Positions 9,827 to 18,786 of a stretch of 64,000 bases of DNA are shown here, piece by piece. The stretch comes from Morococcus cerebrosus. Its GTDB lineage: Bacteria > Pseudomonadota > Gammaproteobacteria > Burkholderiales > Neisseriaceae. The first letter of the stretch is position 1; each line of letters begins with the position of its first letter. The stretch spans positions 806,001-870,000 of the forward strand of contig NZ_CP094242.1 in assembly GCF_022749515.1 (NCBI RefSeq), in the 5' to 3' direction. The notes beneath the pieces were generated by a model. It ran no database searches and was not told the DNA's origin. It was given only the letters and a program-made list of their open reading frames with translations. The position numbers were made by a program, and so were the translations under genes.

Positions 9827-9870
9827 AAAGGTCGTCTGAAAACCTGATTGGGCGTTTTCAGACGACCTTT
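9827..9870. terminator. Uptake-sequence terminator after the mutarotase
   Basis: AAAGGTCGTCTGAAAAC and GTTTTCAGACGACCTTT pair with a short loop, just downstream of the minus-strand mutarotase stop at 9897. Confidence 0.85.
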
Positions 9871-9896
9871 GCTTTGCCGGTAACGGTTCGGGCTGC

Positions 9897-10823
9897 TTAC
9901 GGACGGTTGGCTGCGATATGGTAGCGCGTTTCAAATGCGGCTTCTTCTCCCGCGTCCAGCTTGATTAACCCTAAACCGTTGTTGAAGCAGTCGGGGGCGC
10001 CGCTGAGGTTTTCGATGGCGATGGTGTCGCGGGTCGATGGGGTGAAGATTTGCAGGTAGGGATAGGAGGTATCGGGGTAAATGCTCAGGGTCAGTCCGTT
10101 GCCTGAGAGCGTGCAGGCGGCGGGTTTGCTACGTGCCAAGACAAAGCTGTTGTCCAATTCGATGCCTGCCAGGCTTGAGGTCGTCTGAAAACGGGAGTCG
10201 TCAATGATGCTGCCGTCGGGAACCAAATCGGCATCGAAGCCTAAGCGTTTGCTGCTGTCGATTTCCAGCGACCAATCGTCGGTTTTGCCGCCGAGTGTGA
10301 AATAGGGGTGCCAGCCGTCTGCGAGCGGCATGGCGGTTGTGCCTTGGTTGCGGACGGTGGAGCGGATGCTTAAGCCGTCTGCGCTGAGGCGGTAGCGGAC
10401 GGTCAGGCTGAAGGGGAAGGGGTAGCCGCTGTCGTCTTGCGCGTAATCTGCGCGGATTTCGACTTCGGCGGATTGGTCGTCGGCATGGCTGTTGACGAGG
10501 GCGAATTCGCGGTCATACATCAAGCCGTGTGCCGCGTGTTCGGCGAGTTTGAATTTGCCGCACTGATAGGCTTTGCCGTCAAAGCTGTATTTGCCGTGGC
10601 GCAGGCGGCAGGCGTACGGGCTGAGTTTGCCACTGCGGAACCATTCGGTCAGGCTCTCGCAGGCGTGTTGCGGGGTATCGTAGGCTTTGACGATGTTGAA
10701 CCATGTGCCGTCGGGGCGGCGGATTTCGTAGCGGTTGAGCAGCCCGCCGTAAAGATAAATTTCCGCGCGCAAATCGGGAGAGGCGAGCAGCAGGCGGTCA
10801 TTGTCGGTTTTGAGTGTGAACAT
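9897..10823 (-). CDS. Aldose 1-epimerase family protein
   Basis: This 308-aa protein fits the galactose-mutarotase-like beta-sandwich fold: AHGLMYDREF (conserved HG), DGWHPYF (the catalytic-type HPY/HPF motif) and a late IAIENLSGAPDCFNNGLG segment like the PxxCxxN(A/G) end of YeaD/GalM proteins. The substrate may be a hexose or hexose 6-phosphate and cannot be decided here. AATCAGGAGCC precedes the ATG. The codons TTTCAGACGACC encode FQTT at about residue 212. Confidence 0.82.
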   Translation of the reverse strand: MFTLKTDNDRLLLASPDLRAEIYLYGGLLNRYEIRRPDGTWFNIVKAYDTPQHACESLTEWFRSGKLSPYACRLRHGKYSFDGKAYQCGKFKLAEHAAHGLMYDREFALVNSHADDQSAEVEIRADYAQDDSGYPFPFSLTVRYRLSADGLSIRSTVRNQGTTAMPLADGWHPYFTLGGKTDDWSLEIDSSKRLGFDADLVPDGSIIDDSRFQTTSSLAGIELDNSFVLARSKPAACTLSGNGLTLSIYPDTSYPYLQIFTPSTRDTIAIENLSGAPDCFNNGLGLIKLDAGEEAAFETRYHIAANRP

Positions 10824-10860
10824 GAAGCGGCTCCTGATTGGGGTTGGGGCAGGGTGTATA

Positions 10861-10893
10861 AAAGGTCGTCTGAAAAGTTTTCAGACGACCTTT
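10861..10893. terminator. Uptake-sequence terminator after rluB
   Basis: A perfect AAAGGTCGTCTGAAAA/TTTTCAGACGACCTTT hairpin lies 5 bp beyond the rluB stop and upstream of the mutarotase gene. Confidence 0.88.
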
Positions 10894-10897
10894 GCGG

Positions 10898-11947
10898 TCA
10901 GGACTTCTTCCGGTGGCGTTCGCCAGGCAGCAGCATGTCCGCCCATTTGATGATGTTGGCGACTTCGGCGGGATTGAGTTCGTAGAACTGCCCGCGTTTG
11001 AGGCGGTTGGGTAGGCCGATGGGGCCAAAACCGACGCGCACGAGGCGGCTGACGGTGAGGCCTTGGCTTTCGAATATGCGGCGCACTTCGCGGTTGCGGC
11101 CTTCTTTAATCACGACGTTGTACCATTTGTTCGCGCCTTCGCCGCCTTGTTCGTAGATGCGTTCGACTTTTGCCAAGCCGTCTTCGAGCATCACGCCTTC
11201 TTCGGTGAGGCTGCGCATTTGTTCGGTGGTCAGCCCGCCCAGTACGCGCACGGCGTATTCGCGTTCGACTTCGAAGCTGGGATGGGCGAAACGTTGGACG
11301 AGTTCGCCGGAGGTGGTCAGGATGAGCAGGCCGCTGGTGTTGATGTCCAAGCGTCCGATGGCGACCCAGCGGCTGCTGGCGGCCTGCGGCAGGCGGTCGA
11401 AGATGCTGACGCGGCCTTGCGGGTCGTCGCGGGAAACGATTTCGCCTTCTTGTTTGTAATACAGGATGATGCGGGGCAGGCGGTCCGCCCATTTGAGCTT
11501 GATGATACTGCCTTTGACGGTAACGTGGTCGTCGGGGGTGACTTTGTCACCCAGTTGCGCGGTTTTGCCGTTGACCGTTACCCAGCCGTTGTTAATCCAT
11601 TCTTCCATTTCGCGGCGGGAGCCGACGCCGGACGCGGCAAGCACTTTTTGCAGGCGTTCGGGTTCCATACGCGACAGGTCGCTGCGGCGCTCTTTCAAAT
11701 CGCGCGCGCGTTCCATGATTTTTTGGTTGGGATTGCGGACGACGAGTTTTCTGGCTTTGGCGGCGCGCTGTTTGGGGGTGTTTTGCGGCTTGAGGTCGTC
11801 TGAAACTTTTTGTCCGTAAGGTTTGGAAGCGGTTTTGCGCGTTTCGTCTTTGGGACGGGCTTTGCTTTTGAAAGGTTTGGCGGTTTTCTTGGCAGACGGG
11901 GCTGCGCCGTCGCGCCATTGGCGTTTGCTGGTGGGTTGCTTGGACAT
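10898..11947 (-). CDS. rluB: 23S rRNA pseudouridine 2605 synthase
   Basis: RluB makes pseudouridine in helix 93 of 23S rRNA. The 349-aa protein has a basic, low-complexity N-terminus (1-95), an S4 RNA-binding domain (ERLQKVLAASGVGSRREMEE, from about 96) and the RsuA/RluB catalytic domain with GRLDINTSGLLILTT, whose D is the catalytic aspartate. GRNREVRRIFE follows. CGTTAGGAGAACCCC precedes the ATG. RluE/RluF-type specificity is possible, but length and motif order favour RluB. Confidence 0.9.
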   Translation of the reverse strand: MSKQPTSKRQWRDGAAPSAKKTAKPFKSKARPKDETRKTASKPYGQKVSDDLKPQNTPKQRAAKARKLVVRNPNQKIMERARDLKERRSDLSRMEPERLQKVLAASGVGSRREMEEWINNGWVTVNGKTAQLGDKVTPDDHVTVKGSIIKLKWADRLPRIILYYKQEGEIVSRDDPQGRVSIFDRLPQAASSRWVAIGRLDINTSGLLILTTSGELVQRFAHPSFEVEREYAVRVLGGLTTEQMRSLTEEGVMLEDGLAKVERIYEQGGEGANKWYNVVIKEGRNREVRRIFESQGLTVSRLVRVGFGPIGLPNRLKRGQFYELNPAEVANIIKWADMLLPGERHRKKS

Positions 11948-12070
11948 GGGGTTCTCCTAACGCGTTTGATGGCAGCGGGTTGAATTTGAAGCAGGACAAG
12001 GCAAGTCAAATTCAACCCGCTGCGGAAAACGGTTCTTCTGCGGCGGTGGCGGCAGGATAAGTTACGGATA

Positions 12071-12136
12071 AAAGGCCGCCTGAAAACGAATGAAACGAGT
12101 TTTGCTAAAACGTTTTTATATTTCAGACGACCTTTT
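12071..12136. repeat. Degenerate uptake-sequence pair with TTTTGCTAAAAC module
   Basis: AAAGGCCGCCTGAAAACGAATGAAACGAG... runs into TATTTCAGACGACCTTTT. The left arm carries a variant core (GCCGCCTGAA). This is the third copy of the GAAACGAGTTT(C/T)GCTAAAAC module. It also acts as the pdxH-side terminator. Confidence 0.55.
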
Positions 12137-12181
12137 GCGGGAGTCGGGATTTTACCCTATCGGCTTGAAGCTGTGGAAAGT

Positions 12182-12814
12182 TTAAGGCGACAGCCGCTCG
12201 CGTATCCAGTTGCCGTCAACCAAGCGGTATTGGATGCGGTCGTGCAGGCGGCTGGGGCGGCCCTGCCAGAATTCGATGCGGTCGGGAATGACGAGATAGC
12301 CGCCCCAATGCGGCGGGCGTGGGACGTGCAGCGGGTGTTTCGCGCCCACTGCCGCCGCTTTGGCAACCAACATCGCCTTGCTCGACAACACTTCGCTTTG
12401 CGCGCTTGCCCATGCGCCGATGCGGCTGGTGTAGGGGCGGCTGTCGAAATATTCGTCCGAAGCGGCGGCATCCAGTTTTTCGATTCGCCCTTCAACGCGC
12501 ACCTGCCGCTCCAGCTCTGGCCAGAAAAATGTCATGGCGGCAAACGGATGCGCGTCAAACGAGCGTCCTTTGCGGCTTAAGTAATTGCTGAAAAACACAA
12601 ATCCCTGCGGATTGACTTCTTTCAGCAGCACCATGCGGCTGTTCGGCCTGCCGTCTTCGCCCACGGAAGCCACGTTGACGGCGGTCGGCTCGTTGACTTG
12701 CGAATGAATCGCCTCGTTCAGCCATTGCTCGAACTGGACAATCGGGTCGGCATGGCATTCCGATTCCGAAAGTTCGCGCTTGCTGTAATCTTCGCGGATA
12801 TTGTGCAAATCCAT
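12182..12814 (-). CDS. pdxH: Pyridoxamine 5'-phosphate oxidase
   Basis: PdxH oxidises PNP/PMP to PLP using FMN. The 210-aa protein shows [20 protein letters not shown] (FMN binding), [24 protein letters not shown] and the C-terminal [15 protein letters not shown] signature with the invariant final RLSP. GTATCGGAGGACATC precedes the ATG. It is divergent from dut. Confidence 0.97.
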   Translation of the reverse strand: MDLHNIREDYSKRELSESECHADPIVQFEQWLNEAIHSQVNEPTAVNVASVGEDGRPNSRMVLLKEVNPQGFVFFSNYLSRKGRSFDAHPFAAMTFFWPELERQVRVEGRIEKLDAAASDEYFDSRPYTSRIGAWASAQSEVLSSKAMLVAKAAAVGAKHPLHVPRPPHWGGYLVIPDRIEFWQGRPSRLHDRIQYRLVDGNWIRERLSP

Positions 12815-12938
12815 GATGTCCTCCGATACTCACGTTTGTTTGAATGAATCATACCCCGTTTTTTCAGATGACTCCAACGATAGGGAGGGAAGAATATGTG
12901 TATAATCCGCGTCAAATCAAATGAAACGGAAAAAAACC

Positions 12939-13391
12939 ATGCAAACCGAAGTCGAACTGAAAATCCTTAATCCGAAAATGGCGGATAAACTGCCCGCCTA
13001 CGCCACGCCCGGTTCTGCTGGACTGGACCTGCGCGCCTGTTTGGACGAAGCCGTAACCCTGCAACCGGACGACACCTATCTCGTTCCAACCGGTCTGGCG
13101 GTGCATCTTGCCAATCCCGACTACGCCGCCGTTTTGCTGCCGCGTTCCGGTCTGGGACACAAACACGGCATCGTCTTAGGCAACTTGGTCGGACTGATCG
13201 ACTCGGACTATCAGGGCGAACTCAAAGTCTCCGTGTGGAACAGGGGCAAAGAAGCGTTTACCATCGAGCCGATGGAACGCATCGCGCAAATGGTCATCGT
13301 TCCCGTCATCCAAGCCTCGTTCAAAGTCGTGGACGAATTTGCCGCCAGCGAACGCGGCGAAGGCGGCTTCGGCAGCACGGGCAAGGCGTAA
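12939..13391 (+). CDS. dut: dUTP diphosphatase
   Basis: Dut hydrolyses dUTP to dUMP and keeps uracil out of DNA. The 150-aa protein has the five trimeric-dUTPase motifs: [41 protein letters not shown] and the C-terminal [10 protein letters not shown] arm. An ATG 18 bp upstream is in frame, but 12939 gives the usual neisserial start [14 protein letters not shown]. ung at 48786-49445 works in the same uracil-avoidance pathway. Confidence 0.96.
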   Translation: MQTEVELKILNPKMADKLPAYATPGSAGLDLRACLDEAVTLQPDDTYLVPTGLAVHLANPDYAAVLLPRSGLGHKHGIVLGNLVGLIDSDYQGELKVSVWNRGKEAFTIEPMERIAQMVIVPVIQASFKVVDEFAASERGEGGFGSTGKA

Positions 13392-13408
13392 ACCGCCTGT
13401 TCACATAC

Positions 13409-13453
13409 AAAGGTCGTCTGAAAACTTGCGATGCCGGTTTTCAGACGACCTTT
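13409..13453. terminator. Uptake-sequence terminator after dut
   Basis: AAAGGTCGTCTGAAAAC and GGTTTTCAGACGACCTTT form the stem, with T-run TTTT on the dut-distal side. Confidence 0.88.
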
Positions 13454-13557
13454 TGCTGTATTTGTATTGTAGGCTGAAATTGATAGAACGTGCAGTATTG
13501 GTTACAATTTCGTTTCTTAAAATTTTTTAACGTTTGACAACGGATAGAAAGACTGCA

Positions 13558-14949
13558 ATGGCTGAAACAATGAAAAAACAGGCAGATTCGCCTGATTTGG
13601 TGTACGGTTTGGAAGACAAACCGCCATTCGGAAATGCCTTATTAAGCGCGATAACGCATCTTCTGGCAATTTTTGTGCCGATGATTACGCCTGCGCTGAT
13701 TGTGGGCGGCGCGCTGGAATTGCCGGTGGAGATGACGGCGTATCTCGTGTCGATGGCGATGGTGGCGTCGGGTGTCGGCACTTATTTGCAGGTCAACCGC
13801 TTCGGACCGGTCGGTTCGGGGATGCTGTCTATCCAGTCGGTGAATTTCTCGTTCGTTACCGTCATGATCGCGCTCGGCGTGGGGATGAAAGAGGGCGGTT
13901 TGACTAAGGATGCGATGATTTCGACGCTGTTGGGCGTATCGTTTGTCGGCGCGTTTTTGGTGTGTTTCTCGGCATGGCTTTTGCCGTATTTGAAAAAAGT
14001 GATTACGCCGACGGTCAGCGGCGTGGTCGTGATGCTGATTGGTCTGAGTTTGGTACACGTCGGTATTACCGATTTCGGCGGCGGCTTCGGCGCGAAGGCG
14101 AACGGCACGTTCGGCTCGATGGAAAACTTGGGGCTGGCGTCGCTGGTGTTGCTGATTGTGTTGATATTCAACTGCATGAAAAATCCGCTCTTGCGTATGA
14201 GCGGTATCGCGGTCGGGTTGATTGTCGGCTACATCGTCGCGCTGTTTTTGGGCAAAGTGGATTTTTCCGCACTGCAAAACCTGCCGCTGGTTACGCTGCC
14301 CGTACCGTTTAAATATGGTTTCGCTTTCGACTGGCACGCGTTTATTGTGGCGGGCGCGATTTTCCTGTTGAGCGTGTTTGAGGCGGTCGGCGATTTGACT
14401 GCGACGGCAATGGTGTCCGACCAGCCGATTGAAGGCGAGGAATACACCAAACGCCTGCGCGGAGGCGTATTGGCGGACGGTTTGGTATCGGTGATTGCGA
14501 CGGCTTTGGGTTCGCTGCCGCTGACCACCTTCGCGCAAAACAACGGCGTGATTCAGATGACCGGCGTGGCTTCGCGCCATGTGGGCAAATATATTGCGGC
14601 GATTTTGGTGCTGCTGGGTTTGTTCCCCGTTGTCGGGCGTGCGTTCACGACGATTCCGAGTCCGGTTTTAGGTGGGGCGATGGTTTTGATGTTCGGCTTG
14701 ATTGCAATTGCGGGCGTGCGGATTTTGGTCAGCCACGGTATCCGCAGGCGCGAGGCGGTGATTGCGGCGACGTCGGTCGGTTTGGGCTTGGGCGTGGCGT
14801 TTGAACCGGAAGTGTTTAAAAACCTGCCTGTCTTGTTCCAAAATTCCATTTCCGCCGGCGGCATTACGGCAGTTATCCTGAACCTGCTTTTGCCGGAGGA
14901 TAAAACCGACAAAGTCGTCAAAATCAATACCGAGGGGCTGGAGCATTAA
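13558..14949 (+). CDS. NCS2-family xanthine/uracil permease
   Basis: This 463-aa inner-membrane protein has about 12-14 hydrophobic segments and belongs to the nucleobase:cation symporter-2 family. Signatures include VSVFEAVGDLTATAMVS-like LLSVFEAVGDLTATA with the conserved acidic residue, and TTFAQNNGVIQMTGVASR (the NxG motif of TM10). The length and this motif set resemble purine (xanthine/urate) carriers more than short UraA proteins, so a purine substrate is likelier but unproven. ATG 13558 is chosen over a TTG 24 bp upstream. Confidence 0.87.
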   Translation: MAETMKKQADSPDLVYGLEDKPPFGNALLSAITHLLAIFVPMITPALIVGGALELPVEMTAYLVSMAMVASGVGTYLQVNRFGPVGSGMLSIQSVNFSFVTVMIALGVGMKEGGLTKDAMISTLLGVSFVGAFLVCFSAWLLPYLKKVITPTVSGVVVMLIGLSLVHVGITDFGGGFGAKANGTFGSMENLGLASLVLLIVLIFNCMKNPLLRMSGIAVGLIVGYIVALFLGKVDFSALQNLPLVTLPVPFKYGFAFDWHAFIVAGAIFLLSVFEAVGDLTATAMVSDQPIEGEEYTKRLRGGVLADGLVSVIATALGSLPLTTFAQNNGVIQMTGVASRHVGKYIAAILVLLGLFPVVGRAFTTIPSPVLGGAMVLMFGLIAIAGVRILVSHGIRRREAVIAATSVGLGLGVAFEPEVFKNLPVLFQNSISAGGITAVILNLLLPEDKTDKVVKINTEGLEH

Positions 14950-14963
14950 GCTTTAAGCTAGAC

Positions 14964-15003
14964 AAAAAGGTCGTCTGAAACCCATTTTCAGACGGCCTTT
15001 TTA
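14964..15003. terminator. Uptake-sequence terminator after the permease
   Basis: AAAAAGGTCGTCTGAAA pairs with TTTCAGACGGCCTTTTT. One arm is the mucDUS form and the other the GGC form, tolerated by one G-T pair. Confidence 0.88.
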
Positions 15004-15184
15004 TATTTTTGTCTTTAGAGTTCTTAAATGTATTTACTACAACGGAGTTTGCTTATCTAATGCTTTGTATTTTAAACCGTGGTTGTGGATACGAGTTCTT
15101 TATTCACACTGCTTTTAATTTGAAAAATCAATATATCTAATTATAAAAAGCTATTACTACTGTTTGTTGTATTGTTAAATAAAA

Positions 15185-15200
15185 ATACCATATCTTGTAT
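15185..15200 (+). promoter_or_regulatory. Distal NrdR box
   Basis: ATACCATATCTTGTAT matches the NrdR consensus acaCwAtATaTwGtgt imperfectly. It starts exactly 32 bp before the better proximal box, the usual spacing of paired NrdR sites. Confidence 0.6.
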
Positions 15201-15216
15201 CTTTATGATTTAATTC

Positions 15217-15232
15217 ACACCATATGTTGTGT
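15217..15232 (+). promoter_or_regulatory. Proximal NrdR box upstream of nrdG
   Basis: ACACCATATGTTGTGT agrees with the NrdR consensus at 14 of 16 positions by my count and ends 14 bp before the nrdG ATG. NrdR is the universal repressor of ribonucleotide reductase operons and usually binds two such boxes. Confidence 0.75.
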
Positions 15233-15246
15233 TTGTGTGATAAATC

Positions 15247-15783
15247 ATGAAAACGTTGAAATTCACAATCGAGCAAATCGTATGGCAGGAAGTGCCGGGA
15301 GAAGTGTCGCTGGCGTTTCTGTTTTCAGGCTGCCCGCTGCGCTGCAAAGGCTGCCATAGTGCCGATGCGTGGAAAGAGGGTATCGGCACGGAATTGACCG
15401 AGGATTATTTGAGAGGTCGTCTGAAACGCTATCGCGGGCTGATTAGCTGCGTGTTGTTTATGGGCGGGGAATGGCAGCCGGAAGCCTTGCAGAAAATGTT
15501 GGGCATCGTGACGCAGGCGGGGTTGAAAGCCTGTTTGTACACCGGTTTGGAGCGTGAGGAGCTGGAGGCGGTTTCAGGCGGCATCCTGCCTTATCTGACG
15601 TATCTGAAAACCGGCCGTTGGCAGATGGAGCTGGGCGGCTTGGACAGCCCGACAACCAATCAGAAATTTATCGATTTGCGCACGGGCGAGGTGTTGAACC
15701 GCTTGTTTATCAAAGACAAACCCGCGCCCAAAATCATCCCGATTACGACTCAGCCGCAGGCAGCGGCTTTTCAGACGGCCTGA
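15247..15783 (+). CDS. nrdG: Anaerobic ribonucleotide reductase-activating protein
   Basis: NrdG is the radical SAM activase that installs the glycyl radical on NrdD. The 178-aa protein has the CX3CX2C cluster motif at C29, C33 and C36 (SGCPLRCKGCHS). The gene precedes nrdD, with 34 bp between them, reversing the E. coli order. Two uptake-like cores lie within it: AGAGGTCGTCTGAAACGC encodes RGRLKR at 56-61, and the 3' end TTTCAGACGGCCTGA encodes the final FQTA-stop. Tandem NrdR boxes stand upstream. Confidence 0.93.
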   Translation: MKTLKFTIEQIVWQEVPGEVSLAFLFSGCPLRCKGCHSADAWKEGIGTELTEDYLRGRLKRYRGLISCVLFMGGEWQPEALQKMLGIVTQAGLKACLYTGLEREELEAVSGGILPYLTYLKTGRWQMELGGLDSPTTNQKFIDLRTGEVLNRLFIKDKPAPKIIPITTQPQAAAFQTA

Positions 15784-15817
15784 GGCTTTTTATCCAACCC
15801 ACACAGGAGGAATTAAC

Positions 15818-17599
15818 ATGATTCGGCTGCATCCCGAACAGTTAAACGGCAAACTGCAATTCATGCATGACTACATCAGCGCGCAAAACGCGGCGGATGG
15901 CTCGAAAATGGACGCCAATGCCAACGTTACCCAGAAAAACATTGCCACGATGGAAGCGGAAATCATGAAAGACTTTTTCGTGCAGATTAACCGCGCCCAA
16001 GTGTCGCGTAAAATTGCCGAAATTTTCGACCAATCCGTTGCCGACGAATACATCCGCCAGATTGAGGCGCACGAGATTTATGTGCATGACGAAACCAGCC
16101 TTAAGCCTTATTGTGTGTCGGTTACGCTCTATCCCTTCCTGCTCGACGGCTTAAGCAAACTCGGCGGCGAATCTAAGGCGCCGCAGCATTTGGCATCGTT
16201 TTGCGGCTCGTTTATCAACCTGGTGTTTGCCATCAGCGCGCAGTTTGCTGGCGCGGTGGCGACGGTGGAATTTCTGACCTATTTCGACTACTTTGCCCGC
16301 AAAGACTATGGCGACGATTATTTGGAAACCCACGGCAAAGAAATCGCCAACCACATGCAGCAGGTGGTGTACAGCATCAACCAGCCCGCTGCCGCGCGTG
16401 GCTATCAGAGCGTATTCTGGAATATTTCCGTTTACGATCAATACTATTTCGACGCAATGTTCGGCGATTTCGTCTTCCCCGATTTCAGCAAACCGGTGTG
16501 GGCGAGCGTGGCAAAGCTGCAAAATTTCTTCCTCAAATGGTTCAATCAGGAACGCACCAAAGCCGTTTTGACTTTCCCCGTCGTGACCGCTGCGATGCTG
16601 ACTGATGGCGGCAAATGCAAAGATACCGTGTTCGCCGACGCAATGGCGAAAGAGTTGGCGGAGGGCAATTCCTTCTTCGTCTATCTTTCCGACAACCCCG
16701 ACTCCTTGGCTTCCTGCTGCCGCCTGCGCAACGCCATTGAAGACCGCACCTTCAGTTACACCCTCGGCGCGGGCGGCGTGGCGACCGGTTCCATCAACGT
16801 CATCACCATCAATATGAACCGATTGGAGCAAGACGGGCGCGACCTTGCCGCCGAAGTGGCCAAAATCCACAAATACCAATACGCCTACCGCAAACTGATG
16901 GAAGAATATCAAGCCGCCGGAATGCTGCCCGTTTACGATGCAGGCTTCATCACGCTGGACAAACAGTTCCTCACCATCGGCATCAACGGCATGGCGGAAG
17001 CCGCCGAATCGCAAGGCATCAAAGTCGGCTACAACGACGACTACATCCACTTCGTTCAAGGTCGTCTGAAAACCATATTCGAAGCCAACCAAGCCGCCAG
17101 CAAACACTACGGCGTGAAGTTCAATACCGAGTTTGTCCCTGCCGAAAACCTCGGCGTGAAAAACGCCAAATGGGACAAAGCCGACGGCTACAAAGTCAGC
17201 CGCGAATGCTACAACTCCTATTTCTACGTTGTCGAAGACGAAGAAATCAACGCGCTCGACAAATTCCTGCTGCACGGTAAAGAACTGGTGGACTGGCTCG
17301 ACGGCGGCTCCGCGCTGCACCTGAACCTCGACGAAGCCCTGCCCGAATCCGGCTACCGCTCGCTGCTGGACATCGCCGCACAAACCGGCTGCAACTACTT
17401 CTGCGTGAACGTGCGCATCACCATCTGCAACGAATGCGGCCACATCGATAAACGCACCTTGCACGCCTGTTCCGCTTGCGGTTCGCACGACATCGACTAC
17501 GGCACCCGCGTTATTGGCTACCTGAAACGCGTATCCGCCTTCTCGAGCGGACGGCGCAAAGAACATGCGCTACGGCATTACCATCGTAAAGCGGCTTGA
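15818..17599 (+). CDS. nrdD: Anaerobic ribonucleoside-triphosphate reductase
   Basis: NrdD reduces NTPs to dNTPs without oxygen. The 593-aa protein has the conserved ASFCGSF cysteine near residue 130, LASCCRLRN, a C-terminal zinc site (CNEC ... CSAC) and the glycyl-radical motif RVIGYL with G567. It is much shorter than the roughly 700-aa E. coli enzyme because no N-terminal ATP-cone is present: the sequence begins directly with the catalytic-domain helices. CACAGGAGGAATTAAC is a strong ribosome site. An in-frame uptake sequence encodes QGRLKT. Confidence 0.95.
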   Translation: MIRLHPEQLNGKLQFMHDYISAQNAADGSKMDANANVTQKNIATMEAEIMKDFFVQINRAQVSRKIAEIFDQSVADEYIRQIEAHEIYVHDETSLKPYCVSVTLYPFLLDGLSKLGGESKAPQHLASFCGSFINLVFAISAQFAGAVATVEFLTYFDYFARKDYGDDYLETHGKEIANHMQQVVYSINQPAAARGYQSVFWNISVYDQYYFDAMFGDFVFPDFSKPVWASVAKLQNFFLKWFNQERTKAVLTFPVVTAAMLTDGGKCKDTVFADAMAKELAEGNSFFVYLSDNPDSLASCCRLRNAIEDRTFSYTLGAGGVATGSINVITINMNRLEQDGRDLAAEVAKIHKYQYAYRKLMEEYQAAGMLPVYDAGFITLDKQFLTIGINGMAEAAESQGIKVGYNDDYIHFVQGRLKTIFEANQAASKHYGVKFNTEFVPAENLGVKNAKWDKADGYKVSRECYNSYFYVVEDEEINALDKFLLHGKELVDWLDGGSALHLNLDEALPESGYRSLLDIAAQTGCNYFCVNVRITICNECGHIDKRTLHACSACGSHDIDYGTRVIGYLKRVSAFSSGRRKEHALRHYHRKAA

Positions 17600-17614
17600 T
17601 GGTATTGAATAGAT

Positions 17615-17656
17615 AAAGGTCGTCTGAAAACTGGTTTGGGTTTTCAGACGACCTTT
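17615..17656. terminator. Uptake-sequence terminator after nrdD
   Basis: AAAGGTCGTCTGAAAAC and GTTTTCAGACGACCTTTT form the stem 15 bp after the nrdD stop. Confidence 0.9.
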
Positions 17657-17752
17657 TAGGTTTTATCTATGACTTAATAAAGGATGGACAAGTTTAAACT
17701 GCGGTATTTAGAAAGTTTAAACTCAATTAGCCTTTGAAGCTGAGAATAAGAG

Positions 17753-17783
17753 AAACGACCGATACGCCGTACCGGTCGTTTTT
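17753..17783. terminator. Hairpin terminator after the first lipoprotein gene
   Basis: AAACGACCG and CGGTCGTTTTT form a stem between nrdD and the minus-strand lipoprotein. It is unrelated to uptake sequences. Confidence 0.7.
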
Positions 17784-17799
17784 ACGAATACCTGCTAAA

Positions 17800-18129
17800 T
17801 TAGAACCAAGCTTTGATCAAAGCGGCAGTACCTGCGATACCGCCAATCAGACCGACCGCACCGGCAGCAGTACCCATTGCACCGTTGATTTGGTCTCGTT
17901 TGTTGGCGCGTTTTTCACGTTCCAATGCCAGCTCTTCAGAAACGTTTGCACGTTGGCGACGGTGTTGTTCCAGTTCTGCGCGGGAAAGTTGAGCAGAGGC
18001 ACGGTTACGGCCTGCTTTGATGGCTGCGGAATCGTCACCGATAGCCAAGTCACCTACGGAGCTTCCTTGAGTAGCGCAACCTGTTACTACCAGAGAAGAA
18101 AGAAGCAGGGCAGCAATTGTTTTTTTCAT
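17800..18129 (-). CDS. Small lipoprotein with C-terminal glycine-rich helix
   Basis: This 109-aa protein has a lipoprotein signal with lipobox VTGC (Cys at 18). A charged, probably coiled-coil middle (RAELEQHRRQRANVSEELALEREKRANKR) and a hydrophobic glycine-zipper-like tail (GAMGTAAGAVGLIGGIAGTAALIKAWF in part) follow. I do not recognise the family. It sits 43 bp beyond the stop of another small lipoprotein on the same strand, so the two may be co-transcribed. Confidence 0.8.
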   Translation of the reverse strand: MKKTIAALLLSSLVVTGCATQGSSVGDLAIGDDSAAIKAGRNRASAQLSRAELEQHRRQRANVSEELALEREKRANKRDQINGAMGTAAGAVGLIGGIAGTAALIKAWF

Positions 18130-18171
18130 AATTTTTACCTAGTAAAAAAATTAAGCGGGTGTATTGTAAAT

Positions 18172-18423
18172 TTAGTGGAGAATATAAATTTTTTGATCAC
18201 CGTAAGCACGTTTGATGGCATCTGCTTCATCCATCATTTCCTCACGGCGTTCGCGACGGCGTTCGGCACGTTCTACTCGTTCATCGTGCTGAACTCTTTG
18301 GGAATCAGCCCGCATTGTGGCTTCTTGTTCAGGGGAAGGTAAGAAGCGCATATTGCCATAGGTTGGAGAACAGCCGACCAGCGCAGATAACACAAGGGAC
18401 ATCAAAACAGTTTTTTTCAACAT
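18172..18423 (-). CDS. Small lipoprotein, charged
   Basis: This 83-aa protein has the lipobox LVGC (Cys at about 18) after MLKKTVLMSLVLSA. The mature part is highly charged with RVERAERRRERREEMMDEAD and has no recognised domain. ATG 18423 is preferred over an ATG 51 bp upstream because it places the signal peptide at the N-terminus and is preceded by AGGATAAGTGG. Confidence 0.75.
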   Translation of the reverse strand: MLKKTVLMSLVLSALVGCSPTYGNMRFLPSPEQEATMRADSQRVQHDERVERAERRRERREEMMDEADAIKRAYGDQKIYILH

Positions 18424-18479
18424 AACAAATCCACTTATCCTTAGAGAGAGTTGGTTTGGGTTAATTCTTTTCATTTTAT

Positions 18480-18786
18480 ATCAAAAATTATGAGTTTGGC
18501 AAACTATTTTACGAGTGTTTGGGAGGTTATAAAAAATGATATGACATAAATATCAGCGAACGGTAATCCTAATATTTTAAATAAATAACCCATTGTTTAA
18601 ATGAGATAATAGTTAAATAACTAGCGGATATTTGTATGTTTATTTATATGAATTTACTAATGTAAGTAATCAAATATTAATAAGGCTCGTATGCCATTTT
18701 TTTGCATCATTTTAGCCGAGCTATATTTTATGTTTATAGATAGAAAAGAGGTTGTCCCAAGTAATTAAGGCAACCTTAAAAAAATA
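18480..18786. other. AT-rich stretch without a gene
   Basis: The stretch has low GC and many stop codons in all frames. A small GGTTGTCC...GGCAACC imperfect inverted repeat lies near 18751-18776. I see no gene. Confidence 0.5.

Noticed and set aside
13642..14580. Minus-strand frame of 312 codons across the permease gene
   Set aside because: R/H/Q-rich low-complexity translation, a shadow of the membrane protein on the other strand.
16151..17566. Long open frame (471 codons) on the minus strand across nrdD
   Set aside because: It is antisense to a strongly conserved catalytic gene, has V/F-rich composition typical of a mirrored GC-rich gene, and has no ribosome site or family match.
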